DNA from: Pseudonocardiaceae bacterium
GTDB lineage: Bacteria; Actinomycetota; Actinomycetes; Mycobacteriales; Pseudonocardiaceae
Direction: 5' to 3'
NCBI GenBank assembly: GCA_009377865.1
Contig: WHTH01000014.1
Span: 1 to 64,000 of the forward strand
Length of the DNA: 64,000 nt
The notes below the pieces were generated by a model. It did not search any database, had not been told where the DNA came from, and saw nothing but the letters and a program-made list of their open reading frames with translations. The translations under genes and the position numbers were made by a program. This document shows, in pieces, positions 9,591 to 17,558 of the stretch (positions are counted from its first letter, which is position 1; each line of letters opens with the position of its first letter).

Positions 9591-10475
9591 TCAGTCGCCG
9601 GTGGCGGAGAAGTGCATGATGTCGAGCGGTCGAGTCCACCGGCTGCCCCACAACCACCCGATCTCCTCGAATGCGGACACGGCCGGTCGGCCGTCGAGCA
9701 GCATCCCGGGCCGCTGCCAGGAGCGGTCCAGGTAGGCCGAGGCCAGCTCGGGCAGTACCAGGTCGTCGCGCTGGTAGGGGTTGTGGAACGGGTTGACGTC
9801 GATCGCCAGCCCGTAGGCGTGCGCTGACCAGCGGCTCTGGCCGACGGTCGGCCGGCAGACGAACGCGGTGGTGTTGTTGCCGTCACCGGTCGGCGGGGCG
9901 TCGAGTTCCGGGGCCGCCACGACGCGCATCTCCTCGATCGGGAAGCCCGCCGAGAACAGCTGCTCGAAGACCGAGACGACGTCGCGGGCCACGTCGGCGT
10001 GCACGATCATCTCGCCGGTGTGCGGCCGCCTGTCGAAGCCGACGAACGACATCGTGAGGTAGCGCAGTTCCTCGGCGGCAACGGGGCAGGCCGGCTGCCA
10101 GGTGCTGCGAGCCAGCACGTCGTCCGGCACGGGCGCGCTCGTCGACTCGTAGTCACCGGAAACCGGCGGCGGCAGCATGTCGCGGGTGGGCAGGTCGCGC
10201 ACGGCGAGCACCTCCGGGGTGGCTAGCACCGCACCGAAGTCGTCGGGCCGCAGCGGCAGCTCCCGTGCGCCGACCACCCATCCGGGTTCCGGCGGGGGCG
10301 CGACCGGGGGTGCCGGCGCAGCGGACGTGGGGGAGCCTGGGGCGGCCGTGCCTGTCGGTGCTGTGCCCGGCGGGGAGGCGCCACAGCCTGCCGTTGCAGC
10401 AACGGCGAGTGTGACGATCGTGACGAGGACGACGAGCAGCAAGGGGCGCGCCACGACCTCAGCGTGGCATAGCAT
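9591..10475 (-). CDS. secreted M15-family peptidase (VanY/D-alanyl-D-alanine carboxypeptidase type)
   Basis: A 294-residue probable lipoprotein: hydrophobic segment then TVAATAGC lipobox, then a Pro/Ala-rich low-complexity linker (residues 34-62). The C-terminal half has the Zn2+-binding M15 signature SAHAYGLAIDVNP (HxxxxxxD) and DIMHFS with the third ligand, as in Peptidase_M15_4 proteins that trim peptidoglycan stem peptides. The start is at 10475, or the GTG 21 bases inside it just before ARPLLL. It is divergent from the trypsin-like gene with a 35-bp gap and converges on cobN. Confidence 0.85.
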   Translation of the reverse strand: MLCHAEVVARPLLLVVLVTIVTLAVAATAGCGASPPGTAPTGTAAPGSPTSAAPAPPVAPPPEPGWVVGARELPLRPDDFGAVLATPEVLAVRDLPTRDMLPPPVSGDYESTSAPVPDDVLARSTWQPACPVAAEELRYLTMSFVGFDRRPHTGEMIVHADVARDVVSVFEQLFSAGFPIEEMRVVAAPELDAPPTGDGNNTTAFVCRPTVGQSRWSAHAYGLAIDVNPFHNPYQRDDLVLPELASAYLDRSWQRPGMLLDGRPAVSAFEEIGWLWGSRWTRPLDIMHFSATGD

Positions 10476-10510
10476 CCAGTAGACGGGACACCCTGTACTG
10501 GAGGGCCTGG

Positions 10511-11335
10511 ATGCGGGTCAGGGTCTGGCGACGGCGGGCGGTGCGGCTCGCGCTGCCCGTGGTGGCTGCTGCGGTGGTATGGAGCCCGGTCGCCGCGGCC
10601 GGCCCGCCTGCCGCCGGGCTGCCGGTCGTGCCAGGGGACGATGGCCAGCCCACGCAGCCATTCATCGTGGGGGGCAGCGACACCAGCACCGACGAGCACC
10701 CCTGGATGGTGGCGCTGACCGACGCTGCGGCCTCGCCTTACTGCGGTGGTGCGCTGGTCGGCCCGGACCGTGTCGTCACCGCCGCGCACTGCGTCGCCAA
10801 TCGGGACCAGGCCGAGCTGACCGTCATCGCGGGCCGCACCGACATGCGCACCAGCGAGGGCGTCGAGACCGGGGTGCGGCAGGTGTGGGTGCACCCGGGT
10901 TTCGACGGCGATCCGATGGGTGGCGACGACGTCGCGGTGCTGACGCTCGAGCGCGAACCCGGCTACCGCACCCTCCCGCTCAACGAGGACCCCAGTGCCT
11001 ATCAGCCCGGCACACCGGCCACCGTGCTCGGCTGGGGCTACACCGACGAGAGCGGTCCGTCCTCGCCGGTGCTGCAGGAGGTCGACGTACCGCTGCAGTC
11101 CGATTCCGACTGCTCCGGCACCTACTCGCAGTACGACGCGAGCGAGATGGTCTGTGCGGGCGACCCCGAGGGTGAGCGTGACGCCTGCTACGGCGATTCC
11201 GGGGGTCCGCTCGTGGTCGACGGCCGGTTGATCGGGGTCACGTCGTGGGGCACCGGCTGCGCCCGGCCCGGGCTGCCCGGCGTATACGTCCGGATCTCCT
11301 CCTACGCCGACGACCTGCAAGCACAGCTGTCCTGA
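10511..11335 (+). CDS. secreted trypsin-like serine protease (S1A)
   Basis: A 274-residue exported protease. The signal peptide is Arg-rich then hydrophobic, ending near AAAGPPA. A propeptide follows, then IVGG as the expected activation site (about residue 52). The catalytic triad is complete: His in TAAHC, Asp in GGDDVAVL and Ser in GDSGGP. Cys pairs flank the triad as in Streptomyces trypsin. An Asp six residues before the Ser (RDACYGDSGG) suggests Lys/Arg specificity. It is divergent from the M15 peptidase. Confidence 0.92.
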   Translation: MRVRVWRRRAVRLALPVVAAAVVWSPVAAAGPPAAGLPVVPGDDGQPTQPFIVGGSDTSTDEHPWMVALTDAAASPYCGGALVGPDRVVTAAHCVANRDQAELTVIAGRTDMRTSEGVETGVRQVWVHPGFDGDPMGGDDVAVLTLEREPGYRTLPLNEDPSAYQPGTPATVLGWGYTDESGPSSPVLQEVDVPLQSDSDCSGTYSQYDASEMVCAGDPEGERDACYGDSGGPLVVDGRLIGVTSWGTGCARPGLPGVYVRISSYADDLQAQLS

Positions 11336-11407
11336 GACCTGCTTGCAGGGTCGAAGCAATAGGATTGACGGCTGCTCGAGGCGGTGCGGTCTGGTAGGCA
11401 TTGCAGC

Positions 11408-11860
11408 GTGGAACGTCTCGTGCTGCACCGCAGCCTCTCCCCCGACGTGCCGGTCGGCACGCTTTACTCGTTGCTGCGGCTGCGAATCGAGGTGTTCGTT
11501 GTCGAGCAGGAATGTCCTTACCAGGAACTCGACGGTCGCGACCTGGATGTCGAGACCCGGCACTTCTGGTTGTCCCCCCAGGAACGGACCGAGGAAGTGC
11601 AGGCTTACCTGCGCCTCGTCGAGCAGCCCGGCGGTAGGTTCCGCATCGGGCGGGTCTGCGTGGCGCAGCACGCGCGGCGCAAGGGAGCTGCCCGGCGACT
11701 GATGGAGGCCGCGCTCGGCGAAGTGGGCGACGGGGCGTGCGTGCTCGACGCGCAGAGCGACCTGACCGGCATCTACACCGCGTTCGGCTTCGAGCCTGAC
11801 GGCGAGGAGTTCACCGAGGACGGCATCGCCCACACCCCGATGCGGCGGACCATCCGGTGA
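11408..11860 (+). CDS. GNAT acetyltransferase, ElaA-like
   Basis: A 150-residue protein of the GNAT fold. LYSLLRLRIEVFVVEQECPYQELDGRD is the ElaA/YjcF-type N-terminus (quoted in parts: RIEVFVVEQ, ECPYQELDG), followed by RIGRVCV and the acetyl-CoA loop QHARRKGAARRLM. The acceptor substrate is unknown. GTG 11408 is preferred because it immediately precedes the conserved ERLVLHRS; the frame is open 24 bases further up. It is monocistronic, with a short gap to the minus-strand operon behind it. Confidence 0.75.
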   Translation: MERLVLHRSLSPDVPVGTLYSLLRLRIEVFVVEQECPYQELDGRDLDVETRHFWLSPQERTEEVQAYLRLVEQPGGRFRIGRVCVAQHARRKGAARRLMEAALGEVGDGACVLDAQSDLTGIYTAFGFEPDGEEFTEDGIAHTPMRRTIR

Positions 11861-11936
11861 TCGGCACCGCGCTCCCTGGCTGTGGTACGGGCTGCGCGAT
11901 GGTGACACACCCCGTGGGGCCGATCAGCCGCGTCGG

Positions 11937-12204
11937 CTACCCCTTTGCCGCGACGACTTTCCGCGCTGCGCTGGCCAGGTCGCGGGCGTCGCTGCCGGAC
12001 CGGGCGTCGAGCGCCTCGGCAAGCGGCACGAGCTGGTCGCGTGCAGGAACAGACAGCGCGATCAACCAGCCACGGGGTGTAGTGGCACACGGCGGCGCCG
12101 AACAGGTCGGCCTGCCCACCGAACTGCCGTGCCAGGCCTCGCAGCCACCGCTGCCTCCTCGGTGTCTGCGCGGTCGCAGTAGCTGCCCGCGCGGCGCTAC
12201 GCAT
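11937..12204 (-). pseudogene. small protein at the end of the unknown minus-strand operon, one frameshift
   Basis: The 5' part starts at ATG 12204, overlapping the end of the HPr-kinase-like gene, and reads through FGGQADLFGAAVCHYTPWL. The 3' part is in another frame and reads IALSVPARDQLVPLAEALDARSG to AARKVVAAKG and a stop at 11937. Joining them with a one-base shift near 12070 gives a coherent product of about 88 residues. I recognise no family. It is the last of seven overlapping genes. Confidence 0.55.
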
Positions 12205-13180
12205 CGATGTCGAGCTGATGGAGGAGTGCGCGGCTGGCCATGGCGTCGTGGGTGAGAACGACTCGGTGGGTGGGCAGCGACGAGACCTGTTCGGTGGTCA
12301 GCGCCCAGACCCGGCGCCGCTGGGCTGGGGTGATGGTGGCCAGACCGAGGAAGTCGGGGTAGCGGTCGTCGGTGTCGGCGTCGAAGAGGTCGGTGTCGGC
12401 CAGCGCCGGGGTGGTGGGTTCGAGCGCGGGCTCGGCGGTGGGGTCGATGCGGGGAAACAGCAGCTTGGTCGCGTGGGCGTGGCGGGCCAGCGGTAGTCCG
12501 AGCCAGTCGGTGAGCTGGTCGGGGAAGAACTGGGTCGAGTTCCTTGCCGGCGTCGTCGACGAGGGGTGCGGTGCACCCGGCGAGCACCGCGTCGACGACG
12601 GCGGGGTCGACGGTGGGGTGTAACTGGTGTCCGGCGTCGAGGCGCTCGCGGACGCCGGTCAACAGCCCGTGGGCGTGCAGCAGACCGATGCCCAGGGCTG
12701 CTGCGGACGGCCAGGGCAGCAGGGCAAGCGTTGACGGGTGGCAGAAGACTCGGTCGTTGGCCAGCAGTTGCCACCCGGCGCGGGTGAGCAGCAGTGCGGT
12801 GGTGGTCTTGCCGGCGGCCTTGGGTCCGAGGGTGATTACCGCGGCGCCGTCGCGGACCGCGGCGCTGGCGTGCAGGATGGCCCAGCCTGCGGCCTCGAGC
12901 TGTACCCGGATGAGCTCGCGGGCCAGCCGGGCGGCGGCCAGGCACAGTCCGGTGGTGTCGGCGGCGGTGAGGGTCACGTGGCGCCTGCCGTCCTCGGTGC
13001 GGTCACCTGCTCGGTGGGTCGGCGGCGTGTACCGCGGCGCCGAGGTAGGCGACGTGTATCGGGTGTCGGGCGAATTCGACGACGGGTTGGCCATGGACCA
13101 GCTCGCGCCCGATGCTGTAGGCGTCGGGGTCGAGTCGGCAGGCCAGCCGCGTGGCCGTCGCCGGGTGATCCGTGGGGCAT
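12197..13180 (-). pseudogene. HPr kinase-like P-loop protein, frameshifted
   Basis: Three frame segments together form an HprK-like kinase. The first (about 13165-13013) reads RLDPDAYSIGRELVHGQPVV...HVAYLGAAVHAAD. The second (about 13010-12545) holds GWAILHASAAV and the P-loop TLGPKAAGKTTTALLL, then LLANDRVF. The third (about 12540-12197) reads FFPDQLTDWLGLPLARHA...LLHQLDIDA then TAG. Shifts are needed near 13010 and 12540. HprK-related kinases phosphorylate proteins or peptides in several peptide-modification clusters; the target here is unknown. Confidence 0.6.
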
Positions 13181-13817
13181 GTAGCTGCTCGCGCAGTTGC
13201 GGCCACGGCAGCTCGATCGTCTTGCCGTGCACGCGGGTGGCGTTGGTGCACCGGATCGCCCCGGGTCCGTGCTCGCCGAGCACCGATCCGGTCACGACGC
13301 CGACGTCGACGCGGGCGTGACCGGCGACCAGTGCCCGGTAGCGGGCGGAGTCGAGGTTGGAGCCGATCCCGAACAATGGTGCGATGTTGTGGTCGGCCCA
13401 GAGCCGGGTCATCAGGTCGACCGGGTTGGTGACCATGACGACGGTGCCGTGGTGGTCGCGCAGCTGGTGGGCGAGGTCAGTGACCAACGGGGCGTTGGCG
13501 GCCAGTCCGGTTGCCCTGCAGCGGTCGGGGTTGTCGAACCGTGCCCGTAGGCTGACCACGATCACCGAGCAGCCGAGCAGCTCGCGGGGGTGTCCGACCG
13601 CTGCGATCGTCGTGGGCAGATGTTGGGTGGCAGCCAGGTCGGTGGCGTCGGTGGCCAGCGCGTCGGCCTCGACACGGCGTCGGCTGTAGACGAGCACGGT
13701 CGAGACCAGGCCCGCAGTGACCACCGCGGCGGTAACGGCCCGGCCGACCCGGCCGGCGCCGATCACGCCAAGGGTGTGCGGACGCCGCGGCGCGTGCAGC
13801 GGACGGGTCATGGTCAT
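13181..13817 (-). pseudogene. lactate/malate dehydrogenase-like protein, C-terminally truncated
   Basis: ATG 13817 overlaps the stop of the kinase gene (ATGA). The frame encodes a Rossmann NAD-binding motif VIGAGRVGRAV, then NPVDLM, FGIGSNLDSARYRALVAG and the catalytic-His loop SVLGEHGPGA, all hallmarks of the LDH/MDH family. After ELPWPQLREQL (about residue 205) similarity stops, and the next frame carries the HPr-kinase-like sequence. The C-terminal helical third of a normal 310-residue enzyme is missing. Either the gene is truncated or it is a short specialised paralogue. Confidence 0.6.
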
Positions 13818-15038
13818 GGGTGGTCACCGCTGGCCAGTGGGCGGATCCCGCGCAAGCCGGCGTCCCAGGCGCGGCCGGGGTCGGTCCGCAGCCCCGCGGC
13901 GGTCTCGGCGGCCAGCGCACGCAGGGGACCGGCGTGTGCGGCGGCGCCGAGCAGGGTCGGCGGCAGTGGCAGACCCGACTCCGGGGGCAGCGACAGGCCG
14001 CTGGCCAGGTAGTTGGCCCAGTCGGCCAGCCACAGCGCAATCAGCCGCCGCAGCGTGGGCCGCGGGTGTGGCCACATGTTCGGTGACCAGGGCGTGGCGT
14101 GCGTCGGTGACCGCGGTGACCCGAGCAGGGGAGGGGTGGGCGGTGATCAGGGCCAGCGCGACCCGGGAGATCAGCTTGGCGACCTCGGGCGGTGGGGTCG
14201 GCCCACTGCAGGCCCGGGTCGATCCAGGTTTGCCGCGAGCCGTCGGCTGTCAGCAGAACGTGCTCGGGCTTGAGATCGCCGTAGATCACGGTGCCCGACG
14301 TGGCGCGTTGCAGCAGGTGCCAGTATCGGGCGCAGCGCGCCCAGCGCGTGCTGGATGCGGCGTCGAGCTGGCGGATCGGCCCAGCCGGCGGCCAGGGCGG
14401 CGAGGTAGCGCGCGCCGGTGGGAGACAGGAACTTGCGCGTGTAGGTGGCGGCGATCGAGGTGTGCGGGTGGGTCAGCATCGCCGGGGACACCGCGGCGGC
14501 CAGGGCGCGGTCCTGGTGTAGCCGGTCCGCTGCGGCGGCGACCCCGGCGAGCAGCTCATCGGCGCCGCGGTGGCCGTGGAGCAGTTCGGTGGCCAGGCTG
14601 TGCCCGTCGACAGCGGTGGTGATGAGCACGCCGCCCTGGTGGGCGATGACCTGCGGCACCCGCAGGCTTGCCGCTGCCCCGGTGCGGCGGGTGTGGGTGG
14701 CGAGCGCGCGCAGCTGAGCCCGTTCCCGGGCTAGCTGTTCGTGCGGGTCGCGGATGTAGTCGCGCTGCGCGGCCAGCACCGCCTCCCAGTCCCCGCGCAG
14801 GCCGCGGACCACCGAGACCAGGGAGGTGTCGAGCAGCGAGTACTTGGCGACGTAGCTGGCGCGGCCGACCTGCAGCGCGGTGACGTAGTTGGTCACCGAC
14901 GGGATCTGCGGCCCTTAGCACGACCGGCTCGCCCGGCCACACCGCCGCGACCACCGATCCCACCGCCGCCCGGGCATGCTCGAGCACCCACGCTGGCTGC
15001 ACCGGCGGCCCGGACGGTACGGCGGTGGGGTCGCTCAC
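13814..15038 (-). pseudogene. aminoglycoside-phosphotransferase-like kinase, at least four frameshifts
   Basis: GTG 15038 overlaps the previous gene by 4 bp. Segments in different frames read in order: AWVLEHARAAVGSVVAAVWP; then TNYVTALQVGRASYVAKYSL to ARRRIQHALG; then the kinase catalytic loop VIYGDLKPEHVLL with WIDPGLQWADPT; then EVAKLISRVALALITAHP; then LIALWLADWANYLASGLSLP to the TGA at 13814. Shifts are needed near 14905, 14340, 14180 and 14070. The fold is APH/choline-kinase-like, and the substrate is unknown. Conserved sequence on both sides of each break suggests very recent decay or base-calling indels. Confidence 0.65.
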
Positions 15039-15190
15039 TGCCCGAGGCTCTCGGCATCATCCCGGGCGGCGTTGACAAGCGCGGCGCGTGCGTCCAGTGT
15101 CGGGGCGACCGCCAGCGTGCACGAGGCGCACACCTGCACGCGGGGCACGTCACCGAGGTCGCTAGTCTGTGGCGCCACACGCGCTGTCAT
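15035..15190 (-). CDS. 51-residue CxxC protein of unknown function
   Basis: ATG 15190 overlaps the stop of the upstream gene (ATGA), and its own TGA overlaps the kinase GTG (GTGA). This double 4-bp coupling is the main argument that it is translated. The product includes VQVCASCTLAVAPTLDARAA, with one CxxC pair that could bind a metal or form a disulfide. I do not recognise a family. It is the third gene of the seven-gene minus-strand operon. Confidence 0.5.
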   Translation of the reverse strand: MTARVAPQTSDLGDVPRVQVCASCTLAVAPTLDARAALVNAARDDAESLGQ

Positions 15191-15564
15191 GGTTGCCGCC
15201 GGTGGTGTCCGCCGCCGGCGAACGAACCCACCAGCTCGTAGTGGATCTGCATCCAGACGGTGCAGGGCCAGGGTCGCCGCCGCCCGAAGTGGCGCCAGCC
15301 GCCAGGTCGGCAGGCACGACATCGGCCGGTCGCGCTCGGTTGGTGGTGTACGAGCACGAACCGCAACGCGGCGACCGGTCCAGGGTCATGCCCATCGCGC
15401 TCGAGAGTGTCGAGTCGTGCCCACACCGACTCGACGAGGCCCTGAGCCCACGGCCACTCCTCGATGCGCGCCCAGGTCTCGGCCGACAATCGAATGGACA
15501 CGTCCACCCCCGGCGCTGTCGGAGACAACACCTCCTGACAGGAGGCCGCCACGGCGGACGTCAT
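15187..15564 (-). CDS. 125-residue protein of unknown function, Cys/Trp/Arg-rich C-terminus
   Basis: The N-terminal half resembles a small helical domain (SIRLSAETWARIEEWPWAQ, VWARLDTLERDG). The C-terminal half has CRACRPGGWRHFGRRR and PWPCTVWMQIHYELVG. I have a general impression of similar small actinobacterial proteins ending in a WPC-VW motif but cannot name a family. ATG 15564 overlaps the preceding 73-codon gene (ATGA). No membrane segment is visible. Confidence 0.6.
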   Translation of the reverse strand: MTSAVAASCQEVLSPTAPGVDVSIRLSAETWARIEEWPWAQGLVESVWARLDTLERDGHDPGPVAALRFVLVHHQPSATGRCRACRPGGWRHFGRRRPWPCTVWMQIHYELVGSFAGGGHHRRQP

Positions 15565-15782
15565 CGGCGGCCATCCGACGATGTCTGGGGGGCGCGGAGT
15601 GCCTGCAGCGCGGCCGCGATGAGGTCGTCATTTGCCGCGTTGTCGCCGCGGTTCGCGTTGACGACGAAGTTGTCCCGCAGCGCCTGGTAGGCGTCCGTGA
15701 CGCTGCAAACCACATCGCCGCTAGCATTCGCGCCACTCGGCGTGGTTTCCGTCGGCTGCTCCTCTGACGACGGCTGGTCCAT
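15561..15782 (-). CDS. 73-residue leading protein of the unknown operon (possible peptide substrate)
   Basis: The first gene of the minus-strand operon. The product is acidic and rich in Ser/Thr/Pro at the N-terminus (QPSSEEQPTETTPSG), has one Cys (GDVVCSVTDAYQALRDNF) and ends in a basic tail SSDGRR. Small size, first position and two downstream kinase-like genes make a substrate or RiPP-precursor role conceivable, but nothing shows it. A strong hairpin lies 30 bp upstream, in what would be its leader RNA. Confidence 0.5.
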   Translation of the reverse strand: MDQPSSEEQPTETTPSGANASGDVVCSVTDAYQALRDNFVVNANRGDNAANDDLIAAALQALRAPQTSSDGRR

Positions 15783-15811
15783 CGCTGCACTCCCGACTCG
15801 AGGTTGGGAGA

Positions 15812-15852
15812 CGATGGGCCCGCCCGGTTCGGGGGCACGGGCGGGCCCATCG
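15812..15852 (-). promoter_or_regulatory. 15-bp perfect-stem hairpin in the leader of the unknown operon
   Basis: CGATGGGCCCGCCCG (15812-15826) pairs perfectly with 15838-15852 across an 11-base loop. No gene ends here on either strand: the operon starts at 15782 on the minus strand and the regulator at 16032 on the plus strand. A stem this G+C-rich in a 5' leader is a candidate attenuator. It lacks an obvious U-tract. Confidence 0.5.
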
Positions 15853-15910
15853 CCGCCTAGGTCCCTGGCCGACCCGGGCGAACACGAAGAAACACGAGAC
15901 GATCAGGGAA

Positions 15911-15936
15911 CTACAGCGTAGCGCACTACTTCGTAG
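15911..15936. promoter_or_regulatory. two CTACnnCGTAG dyads, candidate operator
   Basis: CTACAGCGTAG (15911-15921) and CTACTTCGTAG (15926-15936) are 11-bp dyads with a 15-bp period, and another CTAC half-site follows at 15942-15945. The stretch is unusually A+T-rich for this genome and lies between the divergent unknown operon and the XRE regulator. It is a plausible binding site for that regulator or a divergent promoter. Confidence 0.45.
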
Positions 15937-16031
15937 ATAGCTACCAGGTGTCAAATGAGGCAGTTGATGAAGGCTGCTGGCAGTAACACTTGATCTCGGT
16001 CGACCCGGGAGGGAACGGGAGGTGGGGCGCG

Positions 16032-16901
16032 GTGGCGGTGTCATCGGGTTCACCGACGGCGCTGAAGAGGTGGATCGCCTTCGAGTTGCGCGCGATGCGC
16101 GAGGAAGCAGGGCGCAGCCGGCCACAGGCCGCTGAACGGCTCGGTCGAGCCGTGACCCAGATCGGCCACCTTGAGACAGGGCGGAATCTGCCGTCCCTGC
16201 CCGACGTGGAGGTACTACTGGCCTGGTACGGCCGCCCAGAACGGGTGGAAGTCTTCCGCGACCTCATCCGCCGGGCCAGGAAGGGCCGCGACTGGTGGAT
16301 CGGGTTTACCGACGCTATGCCCGAGTGGTTCGGCCTCTACCTCGGACTGGAAGCGAGCGCCGTCGAGGCCGCAAGCTACGACGCCGTGCACGTCCCCGGA
16401 CTGTTACAGACCGCTCCGTACGCCGAGGCGATCATCCGGGCCGGCGAGCGCGCGCTATCCGAGGCCGAGATCGCCCGCCGCACCGAGCTGCGCATGGCCC
16501 GCCACGCGCTCTACGAACGCCAGCAGGACCCGCTGCGGGTATGGGCTGTACTCGACGAAGCCGCGCTACGGCGCCAGGTCGGCGGCCCCGCCGTACTCCG
16601 GGATCAGCTCCACCTTCTCGCAGAGCTGGCCAACCGACCTAACATCGACCTGCAGCTGCTTCCGGCCTCCAGTGGCGCTCACGCTGGCGTCGAGGGCACC
16701 TTCACGCTCCTGACGTTCCCACCGGAACTGGAGGGCGACCACGGGGTCGCCTACGTCGAAACCCGAGTGCGGGGTATCTACTACGAGGATCCAGCCGAGA
16801 TCCTCTTGTACCGCCAGGCGCTGACCCGGCTGCAGGTACAGGCCCTGGACCCGGAAGAATCCCGCGACGCCATCAACCGTATCGCCCAGGAGATGACATG
16901 A
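16032..16901 (+). CDS. XRE-family regulator with DUF5753 domain
   Basis: A 290-residue protein. The N-terminal helix-turn-helix spans about residues 20-70 (LRAMREEAGRSRPQAAERLG, then VTQIGHLETGRNLPS). The DUF5753 ligand/partner domain fills the rest (VPGLLQTAPYAEAII, RVWAVLDEAALRRQVGG). Such proteins pair with DUF397 proteins and often control development or specialised metabolism in actinobacteria. GTG 16032 is chosen for GGGAGG 9 bases upstream. The stop overlaps the DUF397 start by 4 bp. Confidence 0.92.
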   Translation: MAVSSGSPTALKRWIAFELRAMREEAGRSRPQAAERLGRAVTQIGHLETGRNLPSLPDVEVLLAWYGRPERVEVFRDLIRRARKGRDWWIGFTDAMPEWFGLYLGLEASAVEAASYDAVHVPGLLQTAPYAEAIIRAGERALSEAEIARRTELRMARHALYERQQDPLRVWAVLDEAALRRQVGGPAVLRDQLHLLAELANRPNIDLQLLPASSGAHAGVEGTFTLLTFPPELEGDHGVAYVETRVRGIYYEDPAEILLYRQALTRLQVQALDPEESRDAINRIAQEMT

Positions 16902-17140
16902 CTCACCACGACACACTCACAGCTCTGGCCTGCGCGGGCGGATGGCATAAGTCCTCGCGCTCCCAAGGCCAGGGGGGCTGCGTCGAAGTCACCACCGCAC
17001 TACCCGGGTGGGTCGGCGTCCGCGACACGAAACTCGGAGCCGACAGCCCAATCCTGGCGTTCACCACCTCCGAGTGGACAGCGATGCTTGCCGGCGCAAG
17101 AACCGGTGAATTCGATGTACCACCAGTAGTGATGTCGTGA
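16898..17140 (+). CDS. DUF397 protein, partner of the XRE/DUF5753 regulator
   Basis: An 80-residue protein with the DUF397 signature WHKSSRSQGQGGCVEV, VGVRDTKLG and AFTTSEWTAMLAGARTGEF. DUF397 proteins modulate their cognate XRE-DUF5753 regulators in Streptomyces (BldB and WhiJ-associated types). ATG 16898 overlaps the regulator stop, so expression is coupled. It is followed directly by a second, broken copy. Confidence 0.93.
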   Translation: MTHHDTLTALACAGGWHKSSRSQGQGGCVEVTTALPGWVGVRDTKLGADSPILAFTTSEWTAMLAGARTGEFDVPPVVMS

Positions 17141-17371
17141 CTTCCGTACCCGGCTGGAAGGTCAAGGGCTCGCGCGGGTGTCAAGTCGTCATACTCGCAG
17201 GGCGCGAACAACTGCGTGGAGGTCACCACCACCGTGCCCGGCTGGATCGGGCTGCGCGACAGCAAGCTCGGCGACGCCTCGCCGCTGCTTGCCTTCACCC
17301 TCTCGGAGTGGCGTGCCATGCTCGCCGTGGCCCCGTGCCGGGCAGCTCGACGCCTGATACGACAGCTGTAG
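17137..17371 (+). pseudogene. second DUF397 gene, frameshifted
   Basis: GTG 17137 overlaps the previous stop and reads SVPGWKVKGSRG. The conserved body then continues in another frame as SSYSQGANNCVEVTTTVPGW, IGLRDSKLGDASPLLAFTLSEWRAML, up to a TAG at 17369-17371. One small indel near 17180 explains it. The C-terminus is also poorly conserved after MLAVAP. The tandem arrangement suggests a duplication of the DUF397 gene followed by inactivation. Confidence 0.7.
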
Positions 17372-17558
17372 ATCGTGATCTTCATGGTCTAGCCGCTCGT
17401 CGCTGGTAGTGGCTGATCTTGGCGCGATGTTGGTGTCGTCTTCGCCAGGTTGACCAGCGCAGTCGGTGCCAGAGGTGCGCCGTTCTCGCCGAAGGTGGGT
17501 GGCCGCGGAGTGGCGAAGCTGGTGGAGGTGGACTGATCGCGCGCCGCGCGGACGCCGG

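Noticed and set aside
15035-15322. 95-codon version of the CxxC protein
   Set aside because: The first 44 codons overlap the 125-residue gene in another frame; ATG 15190 with a 4-bp overlap is the better start.
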